Origin: an uncultured Collinsella sp.
GTDB lineage: Bacteria > Actinomycetota > Coriobacteriia > Coriobacteriales > Coriobacteriaceae
Length of the DNA stretch: 64,000 nucleotides
Assembly: GCA_900542315.1 (NCBI GenBank)
Contig: UQMV01000007.1
Coordinates: 6,527-70,526 of the forward strand
Reading direction: 5' to 3'
Part shown: in pieces, positions 24,369-34,211 of the stretch
Layout of the letters: each line of letters starts with the position of its first letter
Numbering within the stretch: the first letter of the stretch is position 1
Translations under genes and position numbers: made by a program
Notes under the pieces: model-generated
Database searches by the model: none
Told to the model about the DNA's origin: nothing
What the model saw: only the letters and a program-made list of their open reading frames with translations

Positions 24369-26546
24369 ATGAACCTCCGCTCATCTCTTGCCTGCACCTC
24401 GAGCGATATCGCTCGCTGGGGGCTGCGCTCCGTCCTTAAGCGCCAGGGCGGCGTACTCCCCGGCCGCATCGCCATGAAGATCGACCCCGAGCTGCTGAGC
24501 GACCTCGCCGGCCTTGTCGACCGCAGCGTGGTGATCACCGGTACTAATGGCAAGACCACCACCTCCAACCTCATCGCCGACGCCGTTGCCGCCAGCGGCG
24601 CTACCGTGGTGTGCAACCGTGCCGGCAACAATATGGAGCCCGGTGTGGTGGGTGCTCTGCTCGAGGCCCGCGGCGGCCTTAAGCACACTGACAGCGGCAA
24701 GCGCGTGGGCGTTTTTGAATGCGATGAGCTCTACACCGTGCGCGTCCTGCCCAAGCTCAAGCCGACGTACTTTGTGCTGCTCAACCTGTTCCGCGACCAG
24801 CTAGACCGCTACGGCGAGATCGACCACACCCAGGAGGTCATCGCCCACGCGTTGGAGCTTTCGCCGGCAACGACGCTCATCTACAACGCCGACGACCCGT
24901 TGTGTGCCTCGATTGCCGCGCGCGTTCCCAACGCGAGCATTGCCTTTGGCATCGACGGCGCCACCGACACCGAGTCTGACCGCATTAGCGACTCGCGCTT
25001 TTGCTCGCAGTGCAACGCGCCGCTGGAGTATGACTACGTGCAATACGGCCAGCTCGGCGCCTACCATTGCCCCTCGTGCGGTTGGACACGCCCCGCACTG
25101 GTCCGCCGCGTAACGAATGTGGAGCTCAGCCGCGATGGCTATGGTTTTGACCTGGTGTTTGGATCTGATTCCAGCGCGCCAGCCGCGCACATCGCCACGC
25201 GCTACAACGGCTTATATATGGTCTACAACGTTGCCGCCGCATTCTTTGCCGCACATGAGTTAGGCGTGGATATGGCGCACCTGCAGCCCACGCTCGATGC
25301 CTACGTTCCCGCCGGCGGACGCATGGGCCGCTGGGATATCGCCGGCCGCACCGTCGAGGCCAACCTGGCTAAGAATCCCGTAGGCTTCGATCGACAAATC
25401 CAGTCCATCAAGACGGCAGGCGGCAGACTCTGCGCTTTCTTCCTCAACGACAACGACGCCGACGGCCACGATGTATCGTGGATCTACGACGTCGACTTTG
25501 AGCGCATCGCCGACACGCCGGGTCTCGTCGCCTTTGCCGGCGGCACGCGCGCACACGACATGCAGGTGCGCCTCAAGTACGCCGGCATCGATGCCGCGAT
25601 TATCTCGGACGTCGCGCAGGCAATTGGCGCCGTGGCAGACGAGGCCGCCGATGACACCTTCTACGCCGTCGCCAACTACACGGCCTTCCCGCCGCTGGTC
25701 AAAGAACTCGATGGGCTGAAGGGCGCCGATGCAGCCACGGTTGCTGCCCGCGCCATAGCCCGTGCCGACGGCAGCGCTCTTCCTGTCGGTATCGCGCCAG
25801 TCGAGCTTTCGCGCCCGCTGCGCATCGTCTACCTGTATCCCGATGCCCTCAACCTCTACGGTGACGGCGGCAATGTTATCGCGCTCGAACGCCGCTGCAC
25901 CTGGCGTGGCATTCCCGTGCGTGTAGACGAGGTCCGTATGGGCGAAACGCTTGATTTGACCGATGCCGATATCGTCATGATGGGTGGCGGCTCCGACCGC
26001 GACCAGCTAGCCGTGGCACACGAACTGCTCGCCCAAAAAGACAAGGTCGCGGCCTATGTTGAGGACGGCGGCACACTGCTTGCCATCTGTGGCAGCTATC
26101 AGCTGCTCGGCCGTTCGTACTACATGGGCGACGATCGCATTGAGGGCCTGGGCGTCATTGCCGCCGAAACCGTACGTGGCTCCGATCGCCTGATCGGCAA
26201 CGTAGCCGTCAAAACCGATCTGGCACCTGAGCCCTTTGTGGGATTCGAGAACCATGGAGGTCGCACGCTTTTGGACGCCGATGCCACGTCGCTCGGAACG
26301 TCCGTCGTCACGGGCACCGGCAACAACGGCGATGATGGCCTTGAGGGTCTGATCTACAAGGGCGTCATCGGCACGTACCTGCACGGACCGGCACTGCCCA
26401 AGAACCCCGAGCTCGCCGACTGGCTGATCGCGCACGCCCTCGAGCGGCGCGGCGATGCGCAGGCCACAGCCCTGCTGCCGCTCAAGCCCCTCGACGACAC
26501 CTACGAGCGCGCCGCCCACGACGCCGCCATGAAGCTCCTCCCCTAG
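24369..26546 (+). CDS. MurT-GatD fusion: lipid II glutamine amidotransferase/amidase in one chain
   Basis: The 725-residue protein joins two subunits that are usually separate. Residues ~1-460 are the MurT Mur-ligase-like part: ATP loop VVITGTNGKTTTSN, a Cys4 zinc ribbon (CSQCNAPLEY and CPSCGW) inserted near residue 215, and the DUF1727 C-terminal region. Residues ~480-725 are GatD-like: LYPDALNLYGDGGNV at the start, nucleophile Cys in LLAICGSYQLLG, and His in GTYLHGPALPKNPELADW. Together they amidate D-Glu of the lipid II stem peptide to D-isoglutamine using glutamine-derived ammonia. Fusion would fix stoichiometry and ammonia transfer. Start ATG 24369 with AGGA upstream. Probably co-transcribed with the two unknown helical genes. 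Confidence 0.9.
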   Translation: MNLRSSLACTSSDIARWGLRSVLKRQGGVLPGRIAMKIDPELLSDLAGLVDRSVVITGTNGKTTTSNLIADAVAASGATVVCNRAGNNMEPGVVGALLEARGGLKHTDSGKRVGVFECDELYTVRVLPKLKPTYFVLLNLFRDQLDRYGEIDHTQEVIAHALELSPATTLIYNADDPLCASIAARVPNASIAFGIDGATDTESDRISDSRFCSQCNAPLEYDYVQYGQLGAYHCPSCGWTRPALVRRVTNVELSRDGYGFDLVFGSDSSAPAAHIATRYNGLYMVYNVAAAFFAAHELGVDMAHLQPTLDAYVPAGGRMGRWDIAGRTVEANLAKNPVGFDRQIQSIKTAGGRLCAFFLNDNDADGHDVSWIYDVDFERIADTPGLVAFAGGTRAHDMQVRLKYAGIDAAIISDVAQAIGAVADEAADDTFYAVANYTAFPPLVKELDGLKGADAATVAARAIARADGSALPVGIAPVELSRPLRIVYLYPDALNLYGDGGNVIALERRCTWRGIPVRVDEVRMGETLDLTDADIVMMGGGSDRDQLAVAHELLAQKDKVAAYVEDGGTLLAICGSYQLLGRSYYMGDDRIEGLGVIAAETVRGSDRLIGNVAVKTDLAPEPFVGFENHGGRTLLDADATSLGTSVVTGTGNNGDDGLEGLIYKGVIGTYLHGPALPKNPELADWLIAHALERRGDAQATALLPLKPLDDTYERAAHDAAMKLLP

Positions 26547-26551
26547 CACCT

Positions 26552-26591
26552 CACCACCACAAAGGGGACAGGCACCTTTGTGGTGGTTTTT
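26552..26591 (+). terminator. Terminator hairpin with conserved 11-nt loop (family member 2)
   Basis: CCACCACAAAG (26554-26564) pairs with CTTTGTGGTGG (26576-26586) around the loop GGGACAGGCAC, followed by five T. It ends the murT-gatD transcript and belongs to the same loop family as 19213-19243 and 62374-62394. Confidence 0.75.
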
Positions 26592-26607
26592 CAGTTTGCC
26601 AACGATA

Positions 26608-26636
26608 TGTGAACGGCTAAAAAAGTCTGCTATACT
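26608..26636 (+). promoter_or_regulatory. Likely promoter of tRNA-Glu
   Basis: TATACT (26631-26636) lies 11 bases before the tRNA. A weak TGTGAA stands at the -35 position (26608-26613) with a 17-base spacer. Confidence 0.5.
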
Positions 26637-26646
26637 CTTTCCCGCT

Positions 26647-26723
26647 GTCCCCATCGTCTAGCGGCCAAGGACGCCACCCTTTCAAGGTGGATATCGCGGG
26701 TTCGAATCCCGCTGGGGGCACCA
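26647..26723 (+). tRNA. tRNA-Glu (anticodon TTC), CCA encoded
   Basis: The acceptor GTCCCCA (26647-26653) pairs with TGGGGGC (26713-26719). The anticodon stem-loop is CCACC-CTTTCAA-GGTGG, giving TTC. The T-arm is GCGGG-TTCGAAT-CCCGC, and CCA is encoded at 26721-26723. All cloverleaf arms form. Confidence 0.97.
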
Positions 26724-26734
26724 TTTGAGATGTG

Positions 26735-26766
26735 AAGCCCGTTACCAATTCGGTAGCGGGCTTTTT
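26735..26766 (+). terminator. Terminator of tRNA-Glu
   Basis: GCCCGTTACC (26737-26746) pairs with GGTAGCGGGC (26752-26761, one mismatch) around a short loop, then TTTTT. A diverged second copy is at 26924-26955. Confidence 0.8.
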
Positions 26767-26777
26767 GCTACCGATAT

Positions 26778-26995
26778 GCCGGGATTCGAACCCGACAGGG
26801 TGCGGAGCTGAGGAAACGCGCAAGCGTTTTCCAGCGCAGCACGCAAGGAGCGGAGCGACGCAGCGGAAGCGGGCGGCGCCAGCCGCACGCGGACATCCCG
26901 CTGGGGGCACCATTTAAATTAAGAAGCCCGTTACCCCCGCGGTGACGGGCTTTTTGCTACCTATGCGCCGGGATTCGAACCCGGCAGGGTGCGGA
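26778..26995. repeat. Inverted T-arm copies and duplicated tRNA 3' end downstream of tRNA-Glu
   Basis: Two 29-bp copies (26778-26806 and 26967-26995, two differences or fewer) contain an inverted T-arm-like GGGATTCGAACCC followed by CAGGGTGCGGA. Between them, 26895-26915 repeats 21 bp of the tRNA 3' end and its flank (26706-26726) exactly, followed by a second copy of the terminator. The rest (26807-26894) is GC-rich and non-coding. A matching arrangement follows tmRNA. Confidence 0.8.
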
Positions 26996-27017
26996 TCCCG
27001 GCATCATCGCAAGGCCT

Positions 27018-27237
27018 GTGGTCAAAAAATGGCAAATATGAGTACTGTTACCATTTTAATAACAGCGATTTCATGCCTTCAGAAGGCGATTTAGCCGTCA
27101 GGCGTCCTACGGCGAAAGAATTGCAGACGTTTATCGGCTAAGTACTTTGACATATGTTGCGTAACACTACATATTTTGCAAATAAATAATGTTACAGGAC
27201 TTGTGACAGTACTCATATTTGACGTTTTTTGCCCACG
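27018..27237. mobile_element. MITE-like palindromic element with long terminal inverted repeats
   Basis: The outer 31 bases at each end (27018-27048 and 27207-27237) are inverted copies with about three differences. The inner 16 are perfect, ending ATGAGTACTGT. The 158-bp centre is AT-rich compared with neighbours and encodes no convincing protein. No flanking target duplication is clear. A folded non-coding RNA is an alternative. Confidence 0.55.
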
Positions 27238-27293
27238 CCCCCTTATTGCGTGGGCGAATCAGTTCCAAAACGGGCTTCAAAGCGTCCTTCGCA

Positions 27294-27328
27294 AACAAAA
27301 ACCGGGGCCCGCATGATGCGGACCCCGG
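27294..27328 (-). terminator. Terminator of glnN
   Basis: CCGGGG-CCCGCA and TGCGG-CCCCGG arms (27302-27328) form a strong GC stem. The minus strand then reads TTTTTGTTTG. Confidence 0.85.
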
Positions 27329-27359
27329 CTCAATACCGTGACGATATGTCAGTTACGCT

Positions 27360-29447
<2,088 letters not shown>

Positions 29448-29874
29448 ACGGAACTCCCTTCGTATCGGCACCGCGTGAGAAGCGGTGTTGATTACTAACG
29501 AACGAGTCATAGCTTAGACTCGCCGTGTTTCCGCGACATTACCGTTATGTTGCTGTCGCGAAACCAATCAATGAGGTTACCCTATCGAGACGGCGTTGCC
29601 ACCCTCAACAGCCAATCAACTGTATAAATAGCAGACCTCTCCCCATGGTTTAAGGATAGTCAATTTGGGATGGAGCTCTATTAACTGGTATTTTGCATCA
29701 GATACCAGTCTTTATAGTCCGTGCCTAGATTAGCCGCTCTGTTATAGGGAATGCCGATAGCAAGGCATCTTTGATTGGTATCCCCGAATAACGAGTGAAA
29801 CTCCACCGTGACACAGCGGTGCTGTAGAATCCTTACAACACATCATACTTATTACGTATCTAGAGGAGCACGAT
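29448..29874. other. Divergent glnN-metF control region with an 8-bp inverted repeat
   Basis: 427 bases without a gene. ACTGGTAT (29684-29691) and ATACCAGT (29702-29709) form a perfect dyad with a 10-base spacer, a possible operator. A second imperfect dyad (GCGACA/TGTCGC) is at about 29532-29558. No SAM or cobalamin riboswitch pattern was recognised ahead of metF. Confidence 0.4.
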
Positions 29875-30747
29875 ATGCGCGTCGACGAGGTTTTTAAGCA
29901 GGCAGCATCCCAGGGCACCGCACCCGTTTCGTTTGAGATGTTCCCGCCCAAGGGCGAGCTTACCCTCGACACGGCTCGCGAGTTGGCAGGCAATCTGTGC
30001 AAGCTTTCGCCGAGCTTTGTCTCGGTCACCTGCTCGGCCGGCGGCTCGGGCAACGGTGCCACCACCGCCCCCATCGCGCATATGATTACGAGCGAATTCG
30101 ATACGCCCTCGGTGGCGCACCTCACCTGCGTGGGCCGCTCGCACGCCGACATCGCCGCCAAGATCGATGAGTACCGCACCGCCGGCGTGGAAAACATCCT
30201 GGCCCTGCGTGGCGATCTCCCTGCCGGCGCGACCGAGGACGACAAGCCCGCCTCCGACTACGCCTACGCCCGCGACCTCATCCCCGAGCTCATCGACGCC
30301 GGCTTTTGCGTGGGCGCCGCGGCCTACCCCGAGGGCCACATTGCCTGTGAGGATCTCAACCTCTCGGTCGAATACCTCAAGCAAAAACAGGACGCTGGCG
30401 CGAGCTTCTTTGTGACGCAACTCTTCTTTGATAATGAATGCTTCTACCGCTTCCGCGAGCTTGCCGACAAGGCCGGCATCACCGTGCCCATTACCGCAGG
30501 CATCATGCCGTTTATGGGCAAGTCGCAGATCAGCCGCATGGTCTTTATGTGCGGCGCGTCGCTGCCCTCCCCCGTCATCAAGATTCTCGCCAAGTACGAG
30601 AATGACCCCGAGAGCCTGCAGGCAGCCGGTGTAGATTATGCCGCCCGCCAGCTTTGCGACCTCAAGGAGCACGGCGCCGACGGCCTGCACCTGTACACTA
30701 TGAACCGTCCTGCGATCGCCGCGACCATTATGGAGCGCCTAGGGTAA
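29875..30747 (+). CDS. metF: 5,10-methylenetetrahydrofolate reductase
   Basis: Reduces methylene-THF to methyl-THF, the methyl donor for MetH. The 290-residue TIM-barrel flavoprotein shows SFEMFPPKGE near residue 20 (catalytic Glu), SVTCSAGGSGNG, NILALRGDLP, FFVTQLFFDNECFYRF and PITAGIMPFM. SD GAGGAG precedes the ATG. Its TAA shares one base with the ATG of the next gene (TAATG). The three genes metF, reactivation domain and metH form one methionine operon. Confidence 0.96.
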   Translation: MRVDEVFKQAASQGTAPVSFEMFPPKGELTLDTARELAGNLCKLSPSFVSVTCSAGGSGNGATTAPIAHMITSEFDTPSVAHLTCVGRSHADIAAKIDEYRTAGVENILALRGDLPAGATEDDKPASDYAYARDLIPELIDAGFCVGAAAYPEGHIACEDLNLSVEYLKQKQDAGASFFVTQLFFDNECFYRFRELADKAGITVPITAGIMPFMGKSQISRMVFMCGASLPSPVIKILAKYENDPESLQAAGVDYAARQLCDLKEHGADGLHLYTMNRPAIAATIMERLG

Positions 30748-31535
30748 TGGAAAAACCGCACATCGATACAACCGCTGTCGAAGTGCCGGCCGACCTTGCG
30801 TCGCCGGCGCTTTACCGTGTCGATGCTGCGCACCATCCCCGTGTCGACCGTGCCGAGATGCTGCAGTATCTGGGTTACGGCGGCCAGCAGATTGAGCCCG
30901 AGCTGTCACGACGTATTGAGCTTGTGGTCGAGCGTCTGGAACTTGACATTGAGCCCCGTGGCGTGCGCCGCGTGTTTGCCGTCGATGCCACGGGCGTGGA
31001 CGAACAAAGTGAGCCTTGCATTCGCTTGGTCGGCACCAACGTTGAGCTGCGAGGTCGCGATATCTATCGACATCTCAAAGATGCCCGCTTTGCCGCGCTC
31101 ATGGCATGCACCCTCGGCATGGACGCCGAGCGTCGCCTGCGCACCACGGGAGCCCAACATCCCCTGGAGGGCGCCGTGCTCGACGCCGCGTGCTCCGCTT
31201 ACGTGGAAGCCGCCGTTGAGCAAATGGACCAGCAGGTCAAGATGAACGTCGCCGTTCATGGGCTCGCCGGCAACTGGCGCTTTAGTCCCGGCTACGGCGA
31301 CTGCCCGCTCTCGGCCCAGCGCTCGATCGTCAATGCGCTCAACGCCACGCGGCTCATCGGGCTTACCGTCACACCCACCAGTCTGCTCATACCCACCAAA
31401 AGCGTGACCGCGGTGATCGGCCTATTCGACGGCGAAGTCCACGACGCCCAGAGCCGCCCCACCTGCAATATCTGCCGCATGCGCGAGCACTGCCGCTTCC
31501 GCGCCGCCCACACCACCTGCTATTCCAGCCATTAG
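30747..31535 (+). CDS. Stand-alone methionine synthase reactivation-domain protein
   Basis: The 262-residue protein resembles the C-terminal AdoMet-binding activation domain of MetH. It contains RFSPGYGDCPLSAQRSIVN, the R-x3-GY-x-x-CP motif that binds SAM, then LTVTPTSLLIPTKSVTAVIG. The end is Cys-rich (CNICRMREHC), which is not typical of the E. coli domain and could bind a metal or cluster. The downstream MetH lacks this domain, so the two probably work together to remethylate cob(II)alamin. Translation is coupled to metF through a 1-nt overlap. Confidence 0.85.
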   Translation: MEKPHIDTTAVEVPADLASPALYRVDAAHHPRVDRAEMLQYLGYGGQQIEPELSRRIELVVERLELDIEPRGVRRVFAVDATGVDEQSEPCIRLVGTNVELRGRDIYRHLKDARFAALMACTLGMDAERRLRTTGAQHPLEGAVLDAACSAYVEAAVEQMDQQVKMNVAVHGLAGNWRFSPGYGDCPLSAQRSIVNALNATRLIGLTVTPTSLLIPTKSVTAVIGLFDGEVHDAQSRPTCNICRMREHCRFRAAHTTCYSSH

Positions 31536-31544
31536 GAGCCCTCG

Positions 31545-34103
31545 ATGTTTACTCCGCTTATCACTCATGATTTGGACGGCGCCGCGCTGGCGGCACCCGT
31601 TGATGCCGCCCGTCGTAATGGCGCTGTGTACAAGCCGCGCACGATCGACGATCTGCGCATTAAGGACGATCGTCTGCGTGCGGCCATCGAGGGCACGGGA
31701 CACCTGCTGTTCGACGGCGGCATGGGCACCATGTTGCAAGCAGCCGGCATGAAGGCCGGCGCCCTGCCCGAGCTGCTCAACTTTGAGGAACCCCAGGTTA
31801 TCACTGATATCCAACGTCAATATGTCGAGGCCGGCTGCGACGTGATTACCGCCAACACCTTTGGCGCCAACGCCCACAAGCTCGACTGTGCCGCCACCGT
31901 GGCAGACGTCTTTGCCGCGGCCGTCGCCTGTGCCCGCGAGGCCGGCGCCCGCTACGTCGCCGGTGACATCGGCCCCATCGGCGCGTTGCTTCGCCCCCTG
32001 GGCACCCTAAGCTTCGACGAGGCCTATGACCTTTTTGCCGAGGAAGTGCGCGCCGGCGTCGATGCGGGCGTGGACCTCTTTATTATCGAGACCATGACTG
32101 ACCTTGCCGAGATCAAGGCGGCCGTCCTCGCCTGCCGCGAGAACTCCGACCTGCCCGTCTTTGCCACCATGACCTTTGAGGAAGACGGCCGCACCTTCCT
32201 GGGCACGAGCCCCGAGGTGGCCGCCATCACGCTCGATGCCATCGGCGCCGACGTTTTGGGCATCAACTGCAGCCAAGGACCAGCCGAGCTCCGAGGACTC
32301 GCCGCGCGTATGCTCACCGTTACCGACAAGCCCATTATGGTGCAGGCCAACGCGGGACTCCCCCATGTGGACGACGACGGCAACACCGTCTTTGATATCC
32401 AAGCCCCCGAATACGCCGAGGCCGTCGCCGGCATGATCGCCGACGGCGTGAGCGTCGTGGGCGGTTGCTGCGGCACCACGCCGGCGCACATGGCAGCGCT
32501 GCGCACGCTTATCGACAACCACACGCCCAGCCCGCGCCGCCGCAAGCCCAGCATGTCGGTCACAAGCGCCCAGACCGTGGTGGACCTTCCCTGCGACGGC
32601 CACAAGATTGCCGTCATCGGCGAGCGCATCAACCCCACCGGCAAAAAGCGCCTGCAGCAGGCCCTGCGCGACGGCGACCTGGACTACGTCGTGAGCCAGG
32701 GCATCAGCCAGCAAGAGCAGGGCGCCGACATCCTGGACGTCAACGTAGGCCTGCCCGAGATCGACGAGGTCAAGATCATCCAACAGGCGACCGAACAGCT
32801 CCAGGGCTCCACGCTGCTGCCGCTGCAGATCGACTCCACCGACCCCGCAGCCGTCGAGGCCGCCGTGCGCCGCTACGCCGGCAAGCCCATCATCAACTCG
32901 GTCAATGGCAAGCAGCAGATCATGGATGAGATCTTTCCGCTGGTCGCCCACTACGGCACCAACGTTGTCGGCCTTACGCTCGACGAAGGCGGCATCCCCG
33001 ATACCGCCGAGGCCCGCTTCGCCATCGCCGAGCGCATCGTGGCCGAGGCTGCCCGCTACGGCATCGGCCCGGACCGCATCCTCATCGACTGCCTGGTCAT
33101 GACCGCCTCGACCAATCAACGCCAGGCCGAGCAGATCCTGCACGCCATGTCCCTGTGCAAGGAGCGTCTGGGCGTCAAATGCGCGCTCGGCGTGTCGAAC
33201 ATCAGCTTTGGCCTGCCCGCTCGCCCGCTGCTGGGCTCGGTCTTTTTGGCTGCCGCTTTTGGCGCAGGTCTTGATGCCCCCATCATGAACCCGGGCTCCA
33301 AGCGCTTTATGGATACCGTCTACAGCTATCGCGTCCTGAGCGTTGAGGACGAGGGCTCGACCGGATACATCGAGCGCTATGCCGGCTGGACCGATCCGTA
33401 CAAGATCGCCGCCAACCCGGCAGCTGCTCAGGCAGTATCGACCGACGCTGTGCCCGCCGCTGGCACCGCCGGCACCGACGGCAACGACGACCCGATTCGT
33501 CGCATGGTCGTCTCGGGCCGCAAAGGCGAGATCGCGGCCGAGACCGAGCGCCTGCTAGCGGATCACGACGCCATGGACCTCATCAACAACCACTTTATCC
33601 CCGCCCTCGACGAGGTGGGTGTCCTCTTTGACCAGGGCAAGTTCTTCCTGCCGCAGCTTATGGCCTCGGCCGAGGCCGCGCGCGTGGGCTTCGACACCAT
33701 CAAGCGCCTGATGCCCGCCGGCGAGATTGCCGACAAGGGCAAAATCTGCGTGGCCACCGTTAAAGGCGACATCCACGACATCGGTAAGAACATCGTCAAG
33801 ATGCTGCTCGATAACTACGGCTATACCGTCTTTGACCTAGGCCGCGACGTCGACCCACAAGAGGTGCTCAAGACCGTACAGGAGCGCGACATCAAGCTCG
33901 TCGGCCTCTCGGCGCTTATGACCACCACGGTCGTCGCCATGGAGGAGACCATCAAGCTGCTTCATGCCGAGGTTCCGGGCGTCAAGATCATCGTAGGCGG
34001 CGCCGTACTCACCCCCGAATACGCCAAGCAAATCGGCGCGGACTACTACGCCAAGGACGCCGCCGAAAGCGCTCGTATCGCCGAAGAGGTCTTTGGACAG
34101 TAA
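31545..34103 (+). CDS. metH: Cobalamin-dependent methionine synthase lacking the activation domain
   Basis: Transfers a methyl group from methyl-THF to homocysteine via B12. The 852-residue protein begins with ~45 unusual residues. The homocysteine domain follows (LFDGGMGTMLQ, zinc Cys in GINCSQGPAEL and VGGCCGTTPAHM), then the pterin domain (VIGERINPTGKKRL, ILDVNVGLP) and the cap and B12 domains. The latter carry the base-off KGDIHDIGKNIVKM motif (D-x-H-x-x-G) near residue 745. It ends there, ~350 residues short of E. coli MetH, because activation is encoded separately upstream. The ATG is nine bases after the previous stop, with AGGAG. Confidence 0.95.
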   Translation: MFTPLITHDLDGAALAAPVDAARRNGAVYKPRTIDDLRIKDDRLRAAIEGTGHLLFDGGMGTMLQAAGMKAGALPELLNFEEPQVITDIQRQYVEAGCDVITANTFGANAHKLDCAATVADVFAAAVACAREAGARYVAGDIGPIGALLRPLGTLSFDEAYDLFAEEVRAGVDAGVDLFIIETMTDLAEIKAAVLACRENSDLPVFATMTFEEDGRTFLGTSPEVAAITLDAIGADVLGINCSQGPAELRGLAARMLTVTDKPIMVQANAGLPHVDDDGNTVFDIQAPEYAEAVAGMIADGVSVVGGCCGTTPAHMAALRTLIDNHTPSPRRRKPSMSVTSAQTVVDLPCDGHKIAVIGERINPTGKKRLQQALRDGDLDYVVSQGISQQEQGADILDVNVGLPEIDEVKIIQQATEQLQGSTLLPLQIDSTDPAAVEAAVRRYAGKPIINSVNGKQQIMDEIFPLVAHYGTNVVGLTLDEGGIPDTAEARFAIAERIVAEAARYGIGPDRILIDCLVMTASTNQRQAEQILHAMSLCKERLGVKCALGVSNISFGLPARPLLGSVFLAAAFGAGLDAPIMNPGSKRFMDTVYSYRVLSVEDEGSTGYIERYAGWTDPYKIAANPAAAQAVSTDAVPAAGTAGTDGNDDPIRRMVVSGRKGEIAAETERLLADHDAMDLINNHFIPALDEVGVLFDQGKFFLPQLMASAEAARVGFDTIKRLMPAGEIADKGKICVATVKGDIHDIGKNIVKMLLDNYGYTVFDLGRDVDPQEVLKTVQERDIKLVGLSALMTTTVVAMEETIKLLHAEVPGVKIIVGGAVLTPEYAKQIGADYYAKDAAESARIAEEVFGQ

Positions 34104-34129
34104 CACAACGGAAACAACCGAGTACCAAA

Positions 34130-34165
34130 ACGTGCCGCGCGCGCCATTTGGCACGTGCGGCACGT
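34130..34165. other. Hairpin between metH and the UPF0210 gene
   Basis: ACGTGCCGC (34130-34138) and GCGGCACGT (34157-34165) are perfect arms. No T tract follows, so a pause or regulatory site is as likely as a terminator. Confidence 0.4.
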
Positions 34166-34211
34166 TAAAATAGAAAAGACTATGCTCGTTTTGGCAGATA
34201 GGAGCGCAAGG

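Noticed and set aside
26732..26917. Small ORF after tRNA-Glu
   Set aside because: Runs through the terminator and the T-arm repeats; no SD.
26778..26995. A second tRNA gene on the minus strand
   Set aside because: Only a T-arm-like segment is present; acceptor, D and anticodon arms are missing.
27232..27255. Hairpin GCCCACGC/GCGTGGGC as a terminator
   Set aside because: No T tract follows on either strand; the T run precedes it on the plus strand.
29448..29874. SAM or cobalamin riboswitch upstream of metF
   Set aside because: No conserved core of either class could be found by eye; only a simple dyad is present.
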